A DNA stretch of 57,549 bases from Betaproteobacteria bacterium (GTDB taxonomy: Bacteria > Pseudomonadota > Gammaproteobacteria > Burkholderiales > Rhodocyclaceae), in contig VEPL01000012.1 of NCBI GenBank assembly GCA_012026885.1, positions 1-57,549 of the forward strand. Direction: 5' to 3'. The translations under genes and the position numbers were made by a program. Shown in pieces: positions 25,276-35,417 of this stretch. The stretch's first letter is position 1. Each line of letters starts with the position of its first letter. The notes beneath the pieces are model-generated. The model did not search any database, was not told the DNA's origin, and was given only the letters and a program-made list of their open reading frames with translations.

Positions 25276-27924
25276 TTACTTCTGGGTCTCGACCATTACC
25301 AGCGGCGCGTCGCTGCCCGCGCTTTCGTTTTTCGGCTTGCGCGGACGACCGAGCCTGGCCGGCGCCTCCTCGGCGACAGGAATCGCCGGCGCCGTAGTCT
25401 GGATCATCACCAGACCGCTTTCGGCCAGAGCCTTGTCCAGATCCTCGGGCGTGGCGGCCGGCAGGGCGATCGGCTCCGCCGGAGCAGCGATGACAGCTGC
25501 GGCGATCGCCGGCTGGAAGGATGCCGGAGCGATTTCCATTGCCGCAGGGGTGTCGACCGCGACAGCGGCTTCCTGCGGGGGTTGGGCAATGGCGGGAATC
25601 TCGACTGCGGGAGCCGGCGCGGGCGGAACTACCGCCTCGGTCGACACCGTCACAACCTTTGGTTCTACCGGTGCAGCGGCAACCACTGATTCGGACGGCA
25701 TCGTGCCGGCAGTGTCGATGGCCGCATCCGAGGCCAACTCTACCGTGGCGCCAACCGCCATCGTTGCATCACCCTCGGGGCGGCGCTCGCCACGCCCGCG
25801 GCCGCCGCGGCGACCACGGCGGCGACTGCCCTGATCATCGCCATTATTGCCTTCGCCCTGGTCCGCCGCACGAGCCCGCGGCGCGGCAACGGCTTCGCTG
25901 CCAGCAGCTTCGGCCGGCTGCCGGTTCTCCGGGGCATCGGCCGGCACTCGTTCCTTGCGCTCCTTGCGTTCCGGGCGCTGGCGCTTTTCCTGGCGCTCGC
26001 CATTGCCCTGTGCCTGGGATTCCTCGCGCGTCGGCCTTTCGGCGTTCCGCTCGCCACGAGCGTCATTGCGGCTGCCCCGCTCGCCATCACGGCGACTACC
26101 GTTGCGCCCGCCGCGGCGGCCATCGCTGCCCTCGGAACGGTCGCGGCGGTTGTCGCGAGGCTTGCGCGCGGGCTCCGGGGCTGCGGCGGGAGCCGCCGGG
26201 ACGGCTGCTGGCTCGCTGCGCAACCAGGCCATGATGCGGGCGAAAACGCCGGGTGCGGGCGCGGCCTGAGCAGGCGCTGCAACTTCGGGCGCTGTCTCGG
26301 CGATTACCGGGGCCGGCTGCTCGGGCGAAATGCCCTTGATCACGGCTTCCTGGCGCGGCTTCCCGGCTTCCTCGCGGGTCGCCTGGCGGAGGCTTTCCTC
26401 GATCGGCTGTTCGACCATCTTGTACGACGGTTCGCGGACATCCTCGTTGTTGAGATCGTCGTGGCGCAAACGGGCGATGGTATGCGCCGGCGTCTCGAGA
26501 TGCACGTTGGGAATCAACAGGATGGTGACCTTGTGACGCAGCTCGATGGCCTGGATGTCGGTGCGCTTTTCGTTGAGCAGGAAGGTGGCGACATCGACCG
26601 GCACCTGGACGTGCACCGCGCCGGTGTTTTCCTTCATTGCCTCTTCTTCGAGGATGCGCAGGATGTGCAGGGCGGCCGACTCGGTCGAGCGGATGTGGCC
26701 GGTGCCGGTGCAGCGGGGGCAGGGGATGTAGCTGGTCTCGGCAAGCGCCGGACGCAGTCGCTGGCGCGACAATTCCATCAGCCCGAAGCGGCTGATCTTG
26801 CCCATCTGGACGCGGGCCCGATCGAAGCGCAGGGCATCGCGCAGGCGATTTTCGACTTCGCGCTGGTTCTTGCTGCTTTCCATGTCGATGAAGTCGATGA
26901 CGATCAGGCCGCCAAGGTCACGCAGGCGCAGCTGGCGGGCCAGCTCGTCGGCCGCCTCGAGGTTGGTCTTGAGCGCCGTTTCCTCGATGTCGGAGCCCTT
27001 GGTGGCGCGGCCGGAGTTGACGTCGACGGCGACCAGCGCTTCGGTGTGGTCGATGACGATGGCGCCGCCGGATGGCAGGTTCACCTGGCGGGCAAAGGCC
27101 GTCTCGATCTGGTGCTCGATCTGGAAGCGCGAAAACAGCGGCACGTCGTCGCGGTAGCGCTTGACCCGGCTGACGTTGCCCGGCATCACGGTGCCCATGA
27201 AGGCACGCGCCTGCTCGAAGACGTCATCGGTATCGATGAGGATTTCACCGATCTCGGGCTGGAAATAGTCGCGGATGGCGCGGATGACCAGGCTGCCCTC
27301 GAGATAGATCAGGAAGGCGCCGGACTGCTGCTGGGCGGCGCCTTCGATGGCGGTCCACAGCTGCAGCAGGTAGTTCAGGTCCCATTGCAGTTCTTCGGCC
27401 TGGCGGCCGATGGCGGCAGTACGGGCGATCAGGCTCATGCCGGACGGCACCTCGAGCTGGTCCATGACCTCGCGCAGTTCGGTGCGTTCGTCGCCGTCGA
27501 CGCGACGGGAGACGCCACCGCCGCGCGGATTGTTCGGCATCAGGACGAGATAACGGCCGGCCAGCGAGATGTAGGTGGTCAGGGCGGCGCCCTTGTTTCC
27601 GCGCTCATCCTTGTCGACCTGGACGATCAGTTCCTGGCCTTCCTTCAGCGCCTCGTTGATCTTTGCGCGGCCGACGTCGACGCCGGACTGGAAATAGGCG
27701 CGGGAAACTTCCTTGAAGGGGAGGAAACCGTGGCGCTCGGCGCCATAGTCGACGAAGCAGGCTTCGAGCGAGGGCTCGATACGGGTAATGACACCCTTGT
27801 AGATGTTGCTTTTGCGTTGTTCCTTGGCGGCGGATTCAATGTCGAGGTCAATCAGTTTCTGACCATCGACAATGGCGACACGGAGTTCTTCCGCCTGTGT
27901 CGCATTGAAGAGCATGCGTTTCAT
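25276..27924 (-). CDS. rne: Ribonuclease E
   Basis: An 882-residue RNase E, the essential endonuclease of RNA decay and rRNA/tRNA processing. The N-terminal catalytic half has the S1 domain (about 36-120), the 5'-sensor/DNase-I-like region with [20 protein letters not shown] and IDFIDMES, and the Zn-link CPRCTGTG. From about residue 500 the protein is an intrinsically disordered scaffold with long Arg/Gly/Asp-rich tracts (about 570-750) and an Ala/Pro/Val-rich tail ending in a basic GRPRKPKN segment. This region should anchor degradosome partners. GGAG lies about 9 nt before the ATG. A 391-nt leader region separates it from divergent rluC, as usual for this autoregulated gene. Confidence 0.96.
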   Translation of the reverse strand: MKRMLFNATQAEELRVAIVDGQKLIDLDIESAAKEQRKSNIYKGVITRIEPSLEACFVDYGAERHGFLPFKEVSRAYFQSGVDVGRAKINEALKEGQELIVQVDKDERGNKGAALTTYISLAGRYLVLMPNNPRGGGVSRRVDGDERTELREVMDQLEVPSGMSLIARTAAIGRQAEELQWDLNYLLQLWTAIEGAAQQQSGAFLIYLEGSLVIRAIRDYFQPEIGEILIDTDDVFEQARAFMGTVMPGNVSRVKRYRDDVPLFSRFQIEHQIETAFARQVNLPSGGAIVIDHTEALVAVDVNSGRATKGSDIEETALKTNLEAADELARQLRLRDLGGLIVIDFIDMESSKNQREVENRLRDALRFDRARVQMGKISRFGLMELSRQRLRPALAETSYIPCPRCTGTGHIRSTESAALHILRILEEEAMKENTGAVHVQVPVDVATFLLNEKRTDIQAIELRHKVTILLIPNVHLETPAHTIARLRHDDLNNEDVREPSYKMVEQPIEESLRQATREEAGKPRQEAVIKGISPEQPAPVIAETAPEVAAPAQAAPAPGVFARIMAWLRSEPAAVPAAPAAAPEPARKPRDNRRDRSEGSDGRRGGRNGSRRDGERGSRNDARGERNAERPTREESQAQGNGERQEKRQRPERKERKERVPADAPENRQPAEAAGSEAVAAPRARAADQGEGNNGDDQGSRRRGRRGGRGRGERRPEGDATMAVGATVELASDAAIDTAGTMPSESVVAAAPVEPKVVTVSTEAVVPPAPAPAVEIPAIAQPPQEAAVAVDTPAAMEIAPASFQPAIAAAVIAAPAEPIALPAATPEDLDKALAESGLVMIQTTAPAIPVAEEAPARLGRPRKPKNESAGSDAPLVMVETQK

Positions 27925-28315
27925 TGATTTTGGCTCCGGCGCGCTTTTGCACGCTGCAGCGAAACGCCCATGCAGGCAGCGACGGGATCAGTTATCGGGT
28001 TGCGTCATCAATTGGCGGCAATGGCGATGTTGAGCGTGCTGGGAGACTGAAGGCGACATCCCGAATACGGGGACGTGGCCGGAAATTCCTGCGGCGGGCG
28101 AAGCGAACGTGCTTGGCGCGGGCTAATCCATTAACATCACTACTTTTGGTGAGTGAACTTAACCAGTCGTTCTGCGTTGGCCTGTCCCGGGCAGTTGGCA
28201 CGGGAGAGCGGCCGGACCTGCCGTGCGGCGGGCGCGCGAACAGCGCGGGCAGTCGGTCTGACGGTACGGCATCTCTTGCAAGCCGAGACGCAAAACGAGG
28301 GCAGTATATTGGAAA
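27925..28315. other. rne leader and divergent rne/rluC promoter region
   Basis: A 391-nt gene-free region between divergent rne and rluC. In other bacteria a long structured rne 5' UTR mediates autoregulation by RNase E; the length fits that, but I could not define conserved hairpins by eye. Around 28130-28170 the sequence is AT-richer and probably contains promoters. No hexamer pair was assigned. Confidence 0.45.
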
Positions 28316-29323
28316 ATGAGCAGCACCGGTAACAAATCGGTCACGCACCTCGTGATCGGCGAAGAGGAAGCCGGGCAACGCCTCGACAATTTCCTGATCC
28401 GGCATTGCAAAGGGGTGCCGAAGAGTCACCTGTACCGCATCCTGCGCAGCGGCGAGGTCAGGGTGAACAGTGGGCGGGTCGATGCGACCTATCGCCTGCG
28501 TCCCGGGGATGCCTTGCGCCTGCCGCCGATCCGCCTCGCCGAACGACCAGAGAGCGAGGTCGTCGATGCCGCCAAGGCGAGGGCCGAACTTCCGGTTCTC
28601 TACGAAGACGATGCCCTGCTAGCCATCGACAAGCCCGAGGGCATAGCGGTGCACGGCGGCAGCGGGGTCAGTTTCGGGGTCATCGAAGCCCTCCGTCGGC
28701 AACGCCCGCAGGCAAAGTTCCTCGAACTGGCGCACCGGCTCGACCGCGAGACATCCGGGCTGTTGCTCGTCGGCAAGAAGCGGCTGGCCCTGACTGCGCT
28801 GCACGACATGTTCCGCGAGCACGGTGCTGGCGCCGACAAGCGTTACCTGGTGGTCGTGCGCGGGCGCTGGATGAACGCAACCCAGCATGTCCGGCTGCCG
28901 CTGTACAAGCATCTGGCCGAGGGCGGCGAGCGGCGGGTGACGGTGAGCAGCGAAGGCAAGCCGGCACATACCGTTTTCCGGCTTCTCGCCCGCTGGCAAG
29001 GATGCAGCCTTCTGGAAGCGCAGCTGCGAACCGGCCGCACCCACCAGATCCGTGTTCATCTCGCCCATCTCGGATTTCCCATCCTTGGCGATGAAAAATA
29101 TGGCGATTTCGAACTCAACCGCCAACTGCGGCGGAACGGACTGAAACGCATGGGCCTGCATGCCTGGCGGATGGCCTTCCGGCATCCGCTCACGGGGGCG
29201 CCGATGGAGATCGAGGCACCGCTGCCGCCCGCGCTCGCTGCCTGGATTGTCGCGGTCGACGCGCGGGAACCGCGGGAATTCGCGGGCGAGTTCCTGGAAC
29301 AACTTCTTTCTTCTTCCGTCTGA
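28316..29323 (+). CDS. rluC: 23S rRNA pseudouridine synthase (RluC type)
   Basis: A 335-residue pseudouridine synthase with an N-terminal S4 RNA-binding domain (about 20-75, QRLDNFLIRHCKGVPKSHLY) and the RluA-family catalytic domain containing HRLDRETSG with catalytic Asp143. RluC modifies positions 955, 2504 and 2580 of 23S rRNA in E. coli. Its neighbourhood opposite rne matches RluC and not RluA or RluD. It is followed after 5 nt by a HAD phosphatase gene, so the operon runs rluC-HAD-Rieske-sppA. There is no strong ribosome-binding site upstream of the ATG. Confidence 0.93.
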   Translation: MSSTGNKSVTHLVIGEEEAGQRLDNFLIRHCKGVPKSHLYRILRSGEVRVNSGRVDATYRLRPGDALRLPPIRLAERPESEVVDAAKARAELPVLYEDDALLAIDKPEGIAVHGGSGVSFGVIEALRRQRPQAKFLELAHRLDRETSGLLLVGKKRLALTALHDMFREHGAGADKRYLVVVRGRWMNATQHVRLPLYKHLAEGGERRVTVSSEGKPAHTVFRLLARWQGCSLLEAQLRTGRTHQIRVHLAHLGFPILGDEKYGDFELNRQLRRNGLKRMGLHAWRMAFRHPLTGAPMEIEAPLPPALAAWIVAVDAREPREFAGEFLEQLLSSSV

Positions 29324-29328
29324 GCTCC

Positions 29329-29979
29329 ATGCGCTACCCCCTTGTTGTTTTCGACTGGGATGGAACCATCCTCGATTCTGCCGGTGCGATCGTCCGTGCC
29401 ATCCAGTCCGCCTGCATCGACCTCGGGCTTCCACCTCCGCCTGACGAGCGCGCCCGCCACGTGATCGGGCTCGGGCTTGCCGACGCGATGCGTCATGCGG
29501 TTCCCGACCTCGAACCGGGCCGCTATGCGGCGATGGTCGAGCGTTACCGCCACCATTACCTGTCCGGTGACCATGCGCTGACGCTCTTTCCGGAAATTCC
29601 CGAGCTCCTCGCGGAACTGCAGGAGCGTGGTTGCCTGCTCGCCGTCGCGACAGGCAAGAGCCGCGCCGGCCTCGATCGTGCGCTTGCCCATTCCGGCCTG
29701 CGCTCCTTTTTCGCTGCGTCGCGATGTGCCGACGAATGCCGCTCCAAGCCCGATCCTCAGATGCTCGAGGAATTGCTCGACGAGTTCGGCTTGCCGGCCA
29801 CCGCCGCCGTGATGATAGGCGACACCTCCCACGATCTCCTGATGGCGAGCAACGCCGGTGTCGATGCCCTGGCTGTAACCTATGGGGCGCATCCGCACGA
29901 CCACCTTGCCGAGCATGGCCCGCTGGCCTGCCTCCATTCGGTAGCCGGACTGCGGCAATGGCTGGCACAGAACGCCTGA
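29329..29979 (+). CDS. HAD-family phosphatase, phosphoglycolate phosphatase-like
   Basis: A 216-residue HAD subfamily IA hydrolase. Motif I DWDGTILDS carries the nucleophile and general acid (Asp9, Asp11), motif II is in VATGKSRAGL, the lysine in RSKPDPQML and motif III GDTSHDL. The helical cap domain lies between about 16 and 80. Such enzymes dephosphorylate small metabolites such as 2-phosphoglycolate; the substrate cannot be read from sequence. Its 3' end overlaps the start of the Rieske gene by 22 nt, so the two are translationally linked. Confidence 0.88.
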   Translation: MRYPLVVFDWDGTILDSAGAIVRAIQSACIDLGLPPPPDERARHVIGLGLADAMRHAVPDLEPGRYAAMVERYRHHYLSGDHALTLFPEIPELLAELQERGCLLAVATGKSRAGLDRALAHSGLRSFFAASRCADECRSKPDPQMLEELLDEFGLPATAAVMIGDTSHDLLMASNAGVDALAVTYGAHPHDHLAEHGPLACLHSVAGLRQWLAQNA

Positions 29980-30317
29980 TCTGCGCCGGCACCGACCTTG
30001 CCGACGGCGGTCGCGGCGTGCGTTTTTCGGTCGAACGCCCTGCGGGCGCCGTCGAAGCCTTCGCGATCCGGCACGGCGGACGCGTTTATGCCTATCTCAA
30101 TGCGTGCGGCCACATTCCCGCCCAGCTCGATTGGGTGCCCGGCGAGTTCTTCGATGATTCCAAGCTATACTTGATCTGCTCCGTACATGGCGCGCTGTAT
30201 GCGCCGGAGAGCGGTGCCTGCCTTAGCGGCCGCTGTGCCGGAAAGGGTCTCAAGGCGCTCAGGGTTCGCGAAAGCGAAAACAACATTTTCCTTCTAACCG
30301 ACGACAGCGATGGATAA
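29958..30317 (+). CDS. Rieske [2Fe-2S] domain protein
   Basis: A 119-residue single-domain Rieske ferredoxin-like protein. The cluster ligands are in CGH (about residues 52-54) and CSVHGALY (about 74-77), followed by a conserved glycine-rich stretch. The start MAGTERLICAGTDL at 29958 is chosen because the frame further upstream is only the alternate frame of the phosphatase gene. It overlaps the phosphatase at one end and sppA at the other by 8 nt. Function is unknown; small Rieske proteins here are often found next to sppA in betaproteobacteria. Confidence 0.85.
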   Translation: MAGTERLICAGTDLADGGRGVRFSVERPAGAVEAFAIRHGGRVYAYLNACGHIPAQLDWVPGEFFDDSKLYLICSVHGALYAPESGACLSGRCAGKGLKALRVRESENNIFLLTDDSDG

Positions 30318-31272
30318 TTCCCAACTCCCTCCCAACGGCAATGGCGACTGGGAGCGCCGGACACTCGAGAAACTGGCGTTTTCGGCGCTGACGGAGCAGA
30401 AGGCGCGCCGCCGCTGGGGAATTTTCTTCCGCTTCCTCGGTTTTGCCTATCTCGGCGTTGTCCTTGTCGCTTTGGTCGACTGGAAAAGCGAAGCATCCCA
30501 CCAAGAGCGCCATACCGCACTGATCGACATGAACGGCGTCATCGAGGCACGCGGTGCGGCCAATGCCGAGCGCGTCGTCGAGTCGCTGCAGAGCGCTTTC
30601 AAGGAAAAGAACGTCGCCGGGGTCATCCTGCGCATCAACAGCCCGGGTGGAAGCCCGGTGCAGGCCGGCATCGTCAATGACGAAATCCGCCGCTTGCGCA
30701 GCAAGCATCCGGACACCCCGCTTTATGCCGTGGTGGAGGATATCTGCGCTTCCGGCGGTTATTACGTCGCCGTGGCCGCCGATCGTATCTACGTCAACAA
30801 GGCCAGCATCGTCGGCTCGATCGGGGTCCTGATGGACGGATTCGGCTTCACCGGGACAATGGACAAGGCTGGCGTCGAGCGCCGTTTGTTGACGGCTGGC
30901 AGCAACAAGGGCTTTCTCGACCCGTTTTCGCCGCAGAACCCGGAACACAAGGCGCACGCGCAGGTGATGCTGGACGATATCCATCGCCAGTTCATCGAGG
31001 TCGTCAAGGCAGGGCGGGGCGATCGCCTCAAGGAGACGCCGGAGATGTTCACGGGTTTGATGTGGACCGGCGACCAATCGATCAAGCTCGGTCTCGCCGA
31101 CGACTTTGGCAGCGTTGACTCGGTCGCCCGCGACGTGATCAAGGCGGAAAAGGTGCTCGACTACTCGGTCAAGGAGAACATTGCCGAGCGTTTCGCCAAG
31201 CGCCTCGGGGCTGGTGCGGTCAACAGTCTCTGGCAGTCGATTTCCGGGGCGGCGTCTTTCGCCTTGCGCTGA
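30310..31272 (+). CDS. sppA: Signal peptide peptidase SppA, S49 family
   Basis: A 320-residue inner-membrane serine protease that clears cleaved signal peptides. A single membrane anchor lies at about 39-56 (FFRFLGFAYLGVVLVALV), and the S49 domain follows. NSPGGSPVQAG forms part of the fold, and the catalytic serine is in CASGGYYVA with the catalytic lysine further along (the short, single-domain form). It starts within the Rieske gene. Its stop codon and that of the RsmI-like gene on the other strand are separated by one nucleotide. Confidence 0.93.
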   Translation: MDNSQLPPNGNGDWERRTLEKLAFSALTEQKARRRWGIFFRFLGFAYLGVVLVALVDWKSEASHQERHTALIDMNGVIEARGAANAERVVESLQSAFKEKNVAGVILRINSPGGSPVQAGIVNDEIRRLRSKHPDTPLYAVVEDICASGGYYVAVAADRIYVNKASIVGSIGVLMDGFGFTGTMDKAGVERRLLTAGSNKGFLDPFSPQNPEHKAHAQVMLDDIHRQFIEVVKAGRGDRLKETPEMFTGLMWTGDQSIKLGLADDFGSVDSVARDVIKAEKVLDYSVKENIAERFAKRLGAGAVNSLWQSISGAASFALR

Positions 31273-31273
31273 C

Positions 31274-31984
31274 TCAGGCGAGCAGCAGAAAGACTGTCGG
31301 TCGCCGCTCGAGGTCGGGCGGCGTCGCTTTCTTCCAGGCGGCAACGGGTAGCGTGCGTACGCTTTCTCCGGGCAGGGTCAAGTCGGTCGCCAGTGCCAGG
31401 CGAGTGGTCGGCTGGCACGTTTTCAGCAGAGTCTCGAACAGCGCCCGGTTGCGATACGGCGTCTCGATGAAGATCTGTGTCTGGCGCAGCTTGCGCGATT
31501 CGTTCTCAATCGTCCGCAACGCTTGGGCGCGCTCTGTGTCGCGCGCCGGCAGGTAGCCGTGGAAGGCAAAGCGCTGGCCATCGAGTCCGGAGGCCATCAG
31601 CGCCAGCAGCAGCGACGACGGGCCTACCAGCGGCACGACGCGGATCGCGTGCTGGTGGGCAAGTGCCACCAGAGTGGCGCCCGGGTCGGCAACCGCGGGG
31701 GAGCCGGCTTCGGAGACCAGTCCGACATCGCTCCCCGCGAGAAGCGGGGCAAGTAGGGCTGGCAGGTCTCCCGGGCGCGTATGCTCGTTGAGTTCCGCAA
31801 TGCTGATTTGCTGCAACGGCCGCTCCGTCCCGCAGGCCTTGAGGAAGGCGCGTGCCGACTTGGCGTTCTCCGCGATGAAATGGCCGAGGGTGCGCACATT
31901 CGCCAGTACCGGCGCCGGCAGCACGGTTGCCGGATCGCCGGGGCCGAGCGGTACGGGGATGAGGTACAGCGTGCCGTGGTTCAC
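31274..31984 (-). CDS. SAM-dependent methyltransferase, RsmI-like (tetrapyrrole methylase fold)
   Basis: A 236-residue methyltransferase of the RsmI/tetrapyrrole-methylase fold. Visible family features are the N-terminal [29 protein letters not shown] and [19 protein letters not shown]. RsmI 2'-O-methylates C1402 of 16S rRNA, but this shorter protein may be a paralogue acting on another target. The start is a GTG at 31984 that overlaps the maf stop (GTGA); upstream in-frame sequence lies inside maf. A longer open frame exists but reads through maf in another phase. Convergent with sppA. Confidence 0.85.
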   Translation of the reverse strand: MNHGTLYLIPVPLGPGDPATVLPAPVLANVRTLGHFIAENAKSARAFLKACGTERPLQQISIAELNEHTRPGDLPALLAPLLAGSDVGLVSEAGSPAVADPGATLVALAHQHAIRVVPLVGPSSLLLALMASGLDGQRFAFHGYLPARDTERAQALRTIENESRKLRQTQIFIETPYRNRALFETLLKTCQPTTRLALATDLTLPGESVRTLPVAAWKKATPPDLERRPTVFLLLA

Positions 31985-32562
31985 GGAACCGAAATATTGT
32001 GGCGGCGCAACATGTCGCAGAGGGCGATCAACGGCAGTCCGACCAGCGCATTCGGGTCGTCGCCTTCGATGCGGTCGAGCAGGGCGATCCCAAGTCCCTC
32101 GGACTTGGCCGATCCGGCACAATCGTAGGCGGGTTCGCGTGCAAGGTAGCGTTCGATGCTCGCTTCGTCGAGTACGCGGAACGATACCCGGGTTGGCACG
32201 CCCCGCACGTCGGCCTCGCCGCTGCGCGTGTCGAGCAGGCACAACGCCGTGAAAAAGCTGACGGTTCGGCCGGACAGTTCCTTCAGCTGGGCAACCGCGC
32301 GGGCATGGTCGCCCGGCTTTCCGAAGATGCGACCGTCCATTTCGGCGACCTGGTCGCTGCCGATTACCAGGCTGCAGGGAAAAGCGCCGGCAACGGCGCG
32401 CGCCTTGGCTTCGGCGAGACGAAGCGCCAATGCCGATGGCGTTTCGCCGGGCAAAGGCGATTCGTCGGTGTCGGGACGCGCGACGGCGAAGGGCAGCCCG
32501 AGGCGGGAGAGGAGATCGCGACGATAACGCGAGGTCGATGCGAGAACGAGCGGGGGATTCAT
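31981..32562 (-). CDS. Maf-like nucleotide pyrophosphatase
   Basis: A ~193-residue Maf/YceF family protein, a cytosolic nucleoside-triphosphate pyrophosphatase thought to remove modified nucleotides. The signature N-terminus [17 protein letters not shown], the SDQVAEMDG motif and [26 protein letters not shown] are all present. The ATG at 32562 has only a weak CAGGG upstream. Its stop overlaps the start of the RsmI-like gene by 4 nt. It is divergent from yceD. YceF-type Maf proteins act preferentially on m7GTP, which would be the prediction here. Confidence 0.93.
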   Translation of the reverse strand: MNPPLVLASTSRYRRDLLSRLGLPFAVARPDTDESPLPGETPSALALRLAEAKARAVAGAFPCSLVIGSDQVAEMDGRIFGKPGDHARAVAQLKELSGRTVSFFTALCLLDTRSGEADVRGVPTRVSFRVLDEASIERYLAREPAYDCAGSAKSEGLGIALLDRIEGDDPNALVGLPLIALCDMLRRHNISVP

Positions 32563-32617
32563 CAATTATTTAGCCCTGACAGGCAGTTGCGCCGGATTCC
32601 TGAGACAGGACTTTGTT

Positions 32618-32646
32618 TTGACTTGGAAGGGCGAAAATAATATCAT
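32618..32646 (+). promoter_or_regulatory. Sigma-70 promoter of the yceD-rpmF-plsX-fab cluster
   Basis: TTGACT (32618-32623), a 17-nt spacer and TATCAT (32641-32646). Transcription would begin near 32653, upstream of the TTG at 32675. This rules out in-frame starts further upstream for yceD. Confidence 0.75.
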
Positions 32647-32674
32647 CGCCGGTTTAAGTCGCAACAGCTCGAAC

Positions 32675-33163
32675 TTGAAAAGGATTGCGGACAGTTTCGC
32701 GTTTGCCCGGGACGGGCGTGTTCTCGATGGAACACTGCCGGTTTCCACCCTGGAACGACTGCAGGACATGCTGGCGGACAATCACGGAGAACTCTCTTTC
32801 CGGATTGCAGGGATGAAGGGCGCGCGTGGCGAGGCACTGCTGGCACTGGAGGTCTCGGGGGAGTTGTCCCTGGCCTGCCAGCGCTGCCTCGAAGGCATCC
32901 GTTTCACGGTCGACATCGACAGTCGGCTGGAACTGGTTCCGGAAGGCGCGGAGATGTCGCAGGACGAGTTGGAAGACGACAGCCGGGATTTTCTGCCGGT
33001 GGCGGGGGTACTGGAAGTGGCTGGGCTGATCGAAGATGAGATCCTGCTGGCGCTGCCGGTCGCACCACGGCATGAAAGATGTGGCTTGCCCGGCGCGGCG
33101 GAAGCCGGCGAGCGGATTTCTCCGTTCGCGGGACTCGCCGGGCTGAAGGGCAAGCCGAACTGA
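32675..33163 (+). CDS. yceD: YceD / DUF177 family protein
   Basis: A ~162-residue protein of the DUF177 family, almost always encoded directly before rpmF and implicated in 23S rRNA accumulation. Conserved elements are ACQRCLEG (a CxxC motif), EVAGLIEDEILLALPVAP and PFAGLAGLKGKPN near the end. The start is a TTG at 32675 (MKRIADSFAFARDG), chosen because it follows a good promoter and matches the family N-terminus. No strong ribosome-binding site precedes it, which is a caution. Confidence 0.9.
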   Translation: MKRIADSFAFARDGRVLDGTLPVSTLERLQDMLADNHGELSFRIAGMKGARGEALLALEVSGELSLACQRCLEGIRFTVDIDSRLELVPEGAEMSQDELEDDSRDFLPVAGVLEVAGLIEDEILLALPVAPRHERCGLPGAAEAGERISPFAGLAGLKGKPN

Positions 33164-33181
33164 TTTTATTGGAGTAGAAAA

Positions 33182-33361
33182 ATGGCCGTTCAACAGAACA
33201 AGAAGTCCCCGTCCAAGCGCGGCATGCACCGCGCCCACGATTTCCTGACCAACCCGCCGCTGGCCGTCGAGGCCACCACCGGCGAGACGCACCTGCGTCA
33301 CCATATTTCGCCGTCCGGCGTCTATCGCGGCAAGAAGGTCATCAAGGGCAAAGGCGAGTAA
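33182..33361 (+). CDS. rpmF: 50S ribosomal protein L32
   Basis: A 59-residue protein starting [20 protein letters not shown] and ending KVIKGKGE, matching bacterial L32 throughout. TGGAG lies about 9 nt before the ATG. It follows yceD by 18 nt, the classical yceD-rpmF pair linking ribosome and lipid synthesis, and is followed by a strong terminator before plsX. The protein has no cysteines, so it is the zinc-free form. Confidence 0.97.
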   Translation: MAVQQNKKSPSKRGMHRAHDFLTNPPLAVEATTGETHLRHHISPSGVYRGKKVIKGKGE

Positions 33362-33374
33362 TCTCGCGGAAACA

Positions 33375-33412
33375 GGCAGGCGGTTCAGCGAACCGCCTGC
33401 CTTTTCTTTTTT
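33375..33412 (+). terminator. Strong intrinsic terminator between rpmF and plsX
   Basis: A perfect 12-bp stem GGCAGGCGGTTC/GAACCGCCTGCC with a 3-nt loop, then TTTTCTTTTTT. It ends 3 nt before the plsX ATG, leaving no room for a ribosome-binding site outside it. Confidence 0.9.
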
Positions 33413-33415
33413 GCC

Positions 33416-34441
33416 ATGACAGCCCGCATCGCCATCGATTGCATGGGGGGGGACCACGGTCCGTCGGTGACGGTCCCGGCGGCCCTCCGTTTCCTGGATG
33501 AGCATCAGGGTACAAGCCTGCTCCTGGTCGGACAGCAGGATGCGCTGAAGCCTTTTCTCGCCGCCCGGCGGGAAGATTCGCGCCTGCGCATCGTTCACGC
33601 TTCCGAAGTCGTCGGGATGGACGAGTCGCCGGCGCTTGCACTGCGCAACAAGAAGAATTCCTCGATGCGCGTGGCAATCAATCTCGTCAAAGAAGGCGAG
33701 GCCGATGCCTGCGTTTCGGCCGGCAATACTGGCGCTCTCATGGCGATTTCGCGCTTCGTGCTGAAAATGCTGCCGGGGATCGAACGCCCAGCAATCTGCA
33801 CCGCGATCCCGACGGCCAGCGGGCATACCCACATGCTCGACCTCGGCGCCAATGTCGACTGCACTCCCGAGCATTTGCTGCAGTTCGGCATCATGGGTGC
33901 CATGCTGGTTTCCGCCATCGAGCACAAGGAACGCCCCAGCGTCGGCCTGCTCAATATCGGTGAAGAGGAAATCAAGGGCAACGAAGCCGTCAAGGCCGCC
34001 GCCGAGTTGCTGCGCGGCTCGGGCCTGAATTTCGTCGGCAACGTCGAAGGCGACGGCATCTACAAGGGCGAGGCCGACGTCATCGTCTGTGACGGCTTCG
34101 TCGGCAACGTCGCGCTCAAGACCTCGGAGGGCCTTGCGCAGATGCTCGCTTCATCGCTCAAGGCGGAATTCACGCGCAGTTGGTTGACTCGGCTCGCCGC
34201 ACTGATCGCCATGCCCGTTCTCAATCGCTTCAAGAAGCGATTCGACCATCGCCGTTACAACGGCGCTGTACTGCTCGGGCTGAAGGGCATTTCGGTCAAG
34301 AGCCACGGCTCAGCCGACAGTCTTGCGTTCGGCTTTGCCATCGCGCGGGCTTGGGAAGCGGCGGAAAACCGGGTCATCGAGCGCATCGCCGCCAAGATTC
34401 AGGAATCTGCACCGGCCGCCACCGCGGGGGAGACCACTTGA
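33416..34441 (+). CDS. plsX: Phosphate acyltransferase PlsX
   Basis: A 341-residue PlsX, a peripheral-membrane enzyme that converts acyl-ACP to acyl-phosphate for glycerolipid synthesis. The start [15 protein letters not shown] and the segments [26 protein letters not shown] and [12 protein letters not shown] are characteristic. The ATG follows the rpmF terminator directly, with no Shine-Dalgarno site, so translation may depend on read-through mRNA or a leaderless transcript. The stop overlaps the TTG start of fabH by 3 nt. Regulation by attenuation between rpmF and plsX is a plausible inference. Confidence 0.96.
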   Translation: MTARIAIDCMGGDHGPSVTVPAALRFLDEHQGTSLLLVGQQDALKPFLAARREDSRLRIVHASEVVGMDESPALALRNKKNSSMRVAINLVKEGEADACVSAGNTGALMAISRFVLKMLPGIERPAICTAIPTASGHTHMLDLGANVDCTPEHLLQFGIMGAMLVSAIEHKERPSVGLLNIGEEEIKGNEAVKAAAELLRGSGLNFVGNVEGDGIYKGEADVIVCDGFVGNVALKTSEGLAQMLASSLKAEFTRSWLTRLAALIAMPVLNRFKKRFDHRRYNGAVLLGLKGISVKSHGSADSLAFGFAIARAWEAAENRVIERIAAKIQESAPAATAGETT

Positions 34442-35400
34442 TTTATTCCCGCCTGACCGGAACCGGCAGTTGCCTGCCCGGCGCGCCGGTTACCAACGAT
34501 GACCTCGCCGCGCGCGGCATTGCCACCAGCGATGAATGGATCGTTACCCGCACCGGCATCCGCAGTCGCTACCTTGCCGCGCCGGGAACCACCGCCAGCG
34601 AACTCGGCCTTGCAGCAGCGCAGCGAGCGCTCGAAATGGCGGGTTGCGATGCCGGCGATCTCGATCTCATCATCGTCGCCACATCGACGCCGGACTTCAT
34701 CTTTCCCAGTACCGCGTGCCTGATCCAGGGCCGGCTGGGCAACAAGGGTGCGACGTCCTTCGACGTGCAGGCGGTGTGTAGCGGCTTTGCCTACGCCCTG
34801 GGCATTGCCGACAAATTCATCCGTTCGGGCAGCCACCGCAAGGCTCTGGTCATCGGGGCCGAAGTGTTTTCCCGCATTCTCGACTGGAACGACCGCGGTA
34901 CTTGCGTATTGTTTGGCGACGGTGCCGGTGCGGTCGTGCTCGAGGCATCCGGCAAGCCGGGCATTCTTGCGACAGCATTGCATGCCGACGGAAGCCAGAG
35001 CGGCATCCTCAATGTGCCGGGACAGGTGTGCGCCGGTCAGGTGACCGGAGATCCCTTCCTGCGCATGGACGGCCAGGCTGTCTTCAAGTTCGCGGTAAGG
35101 GTGCTCGCCGAGGTTGCCGAGGAGGTCTGTGCGGCTGCCGGAATCGCCACCACCGAAGTCGACTGGCTGATTCCGCATCAGGCTAACATCCGTATCATCG
35201 ACGCGACCGGGAAAAAGCTCGGAATCGACCGGGAACGCGTCATCGTCACTGTCGACCGTCACGGCAACACTTCGGCCGCATCGGTGCCGCTCGCGCTCGA
35301 CGAAGCGGTCCGCGACGGGCGCATCGGTCGCGGCCAGAAAGTCCTGCTCGAAGGCGTCGGTGGCGGCTTTACCTGGGGCGCGGCCCTGCTCGAATTCTGA
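34438..35400 (+). CDS. fabH: Beta-ketoacyl-ACP synthase III
   Basis: A 320-residue FabH that starts fatty-acid synthesis by condensing acetyl-CoA with malonyl-ACP. The catalytic triad is visible: Cys114 in [12 protein letters not shown], His in IPHQANIRI and Asn in RHGNTSAAS. The start is a TTG at 34438 ([15 protein letters not shown]) with a GGGGGAG site just upstream and overlaps plsX. Further upstream frames run inside plsX in another phase. It is followed by fabD after 17 nt. Confidence 0.95.
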   Translation: MIYSRLTGTGSCLPGAPVTNDDLAARGIATSDEWIVTRTGIRSRYLAAPGTTASELGLAAAQRALEMAGCDAGDLDLIIVATSTPDFIFPSTACLIQGRLGNKGATSFDVQAVCSGFAYALGIADKFIRSGSHRKALVIGAEVFSRILDWNDRGTCVLFGDGAGAVVLEASGKPGILATALHADGSQSGILNVPGQVCAGQVTGDPFLRMDGQAVFKFAVRVLAEVAEEVCAAAGIATTEVDWLIPHQANIRIIDATGKKLGIDRERVIVTVDRHGNTSAASVPLALDEAVRDGRIGRGQKVLLEGVGGGFTWGAALLEF

Positions 35401-35417
35401 AAGAGGAGAACCACGAG

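Noticed and set aside
26461..27927. 488-codon open frame opposite rne
   Set aside because: Fully antisense to the conserved catalytic half of rne and low-complexity in composition.
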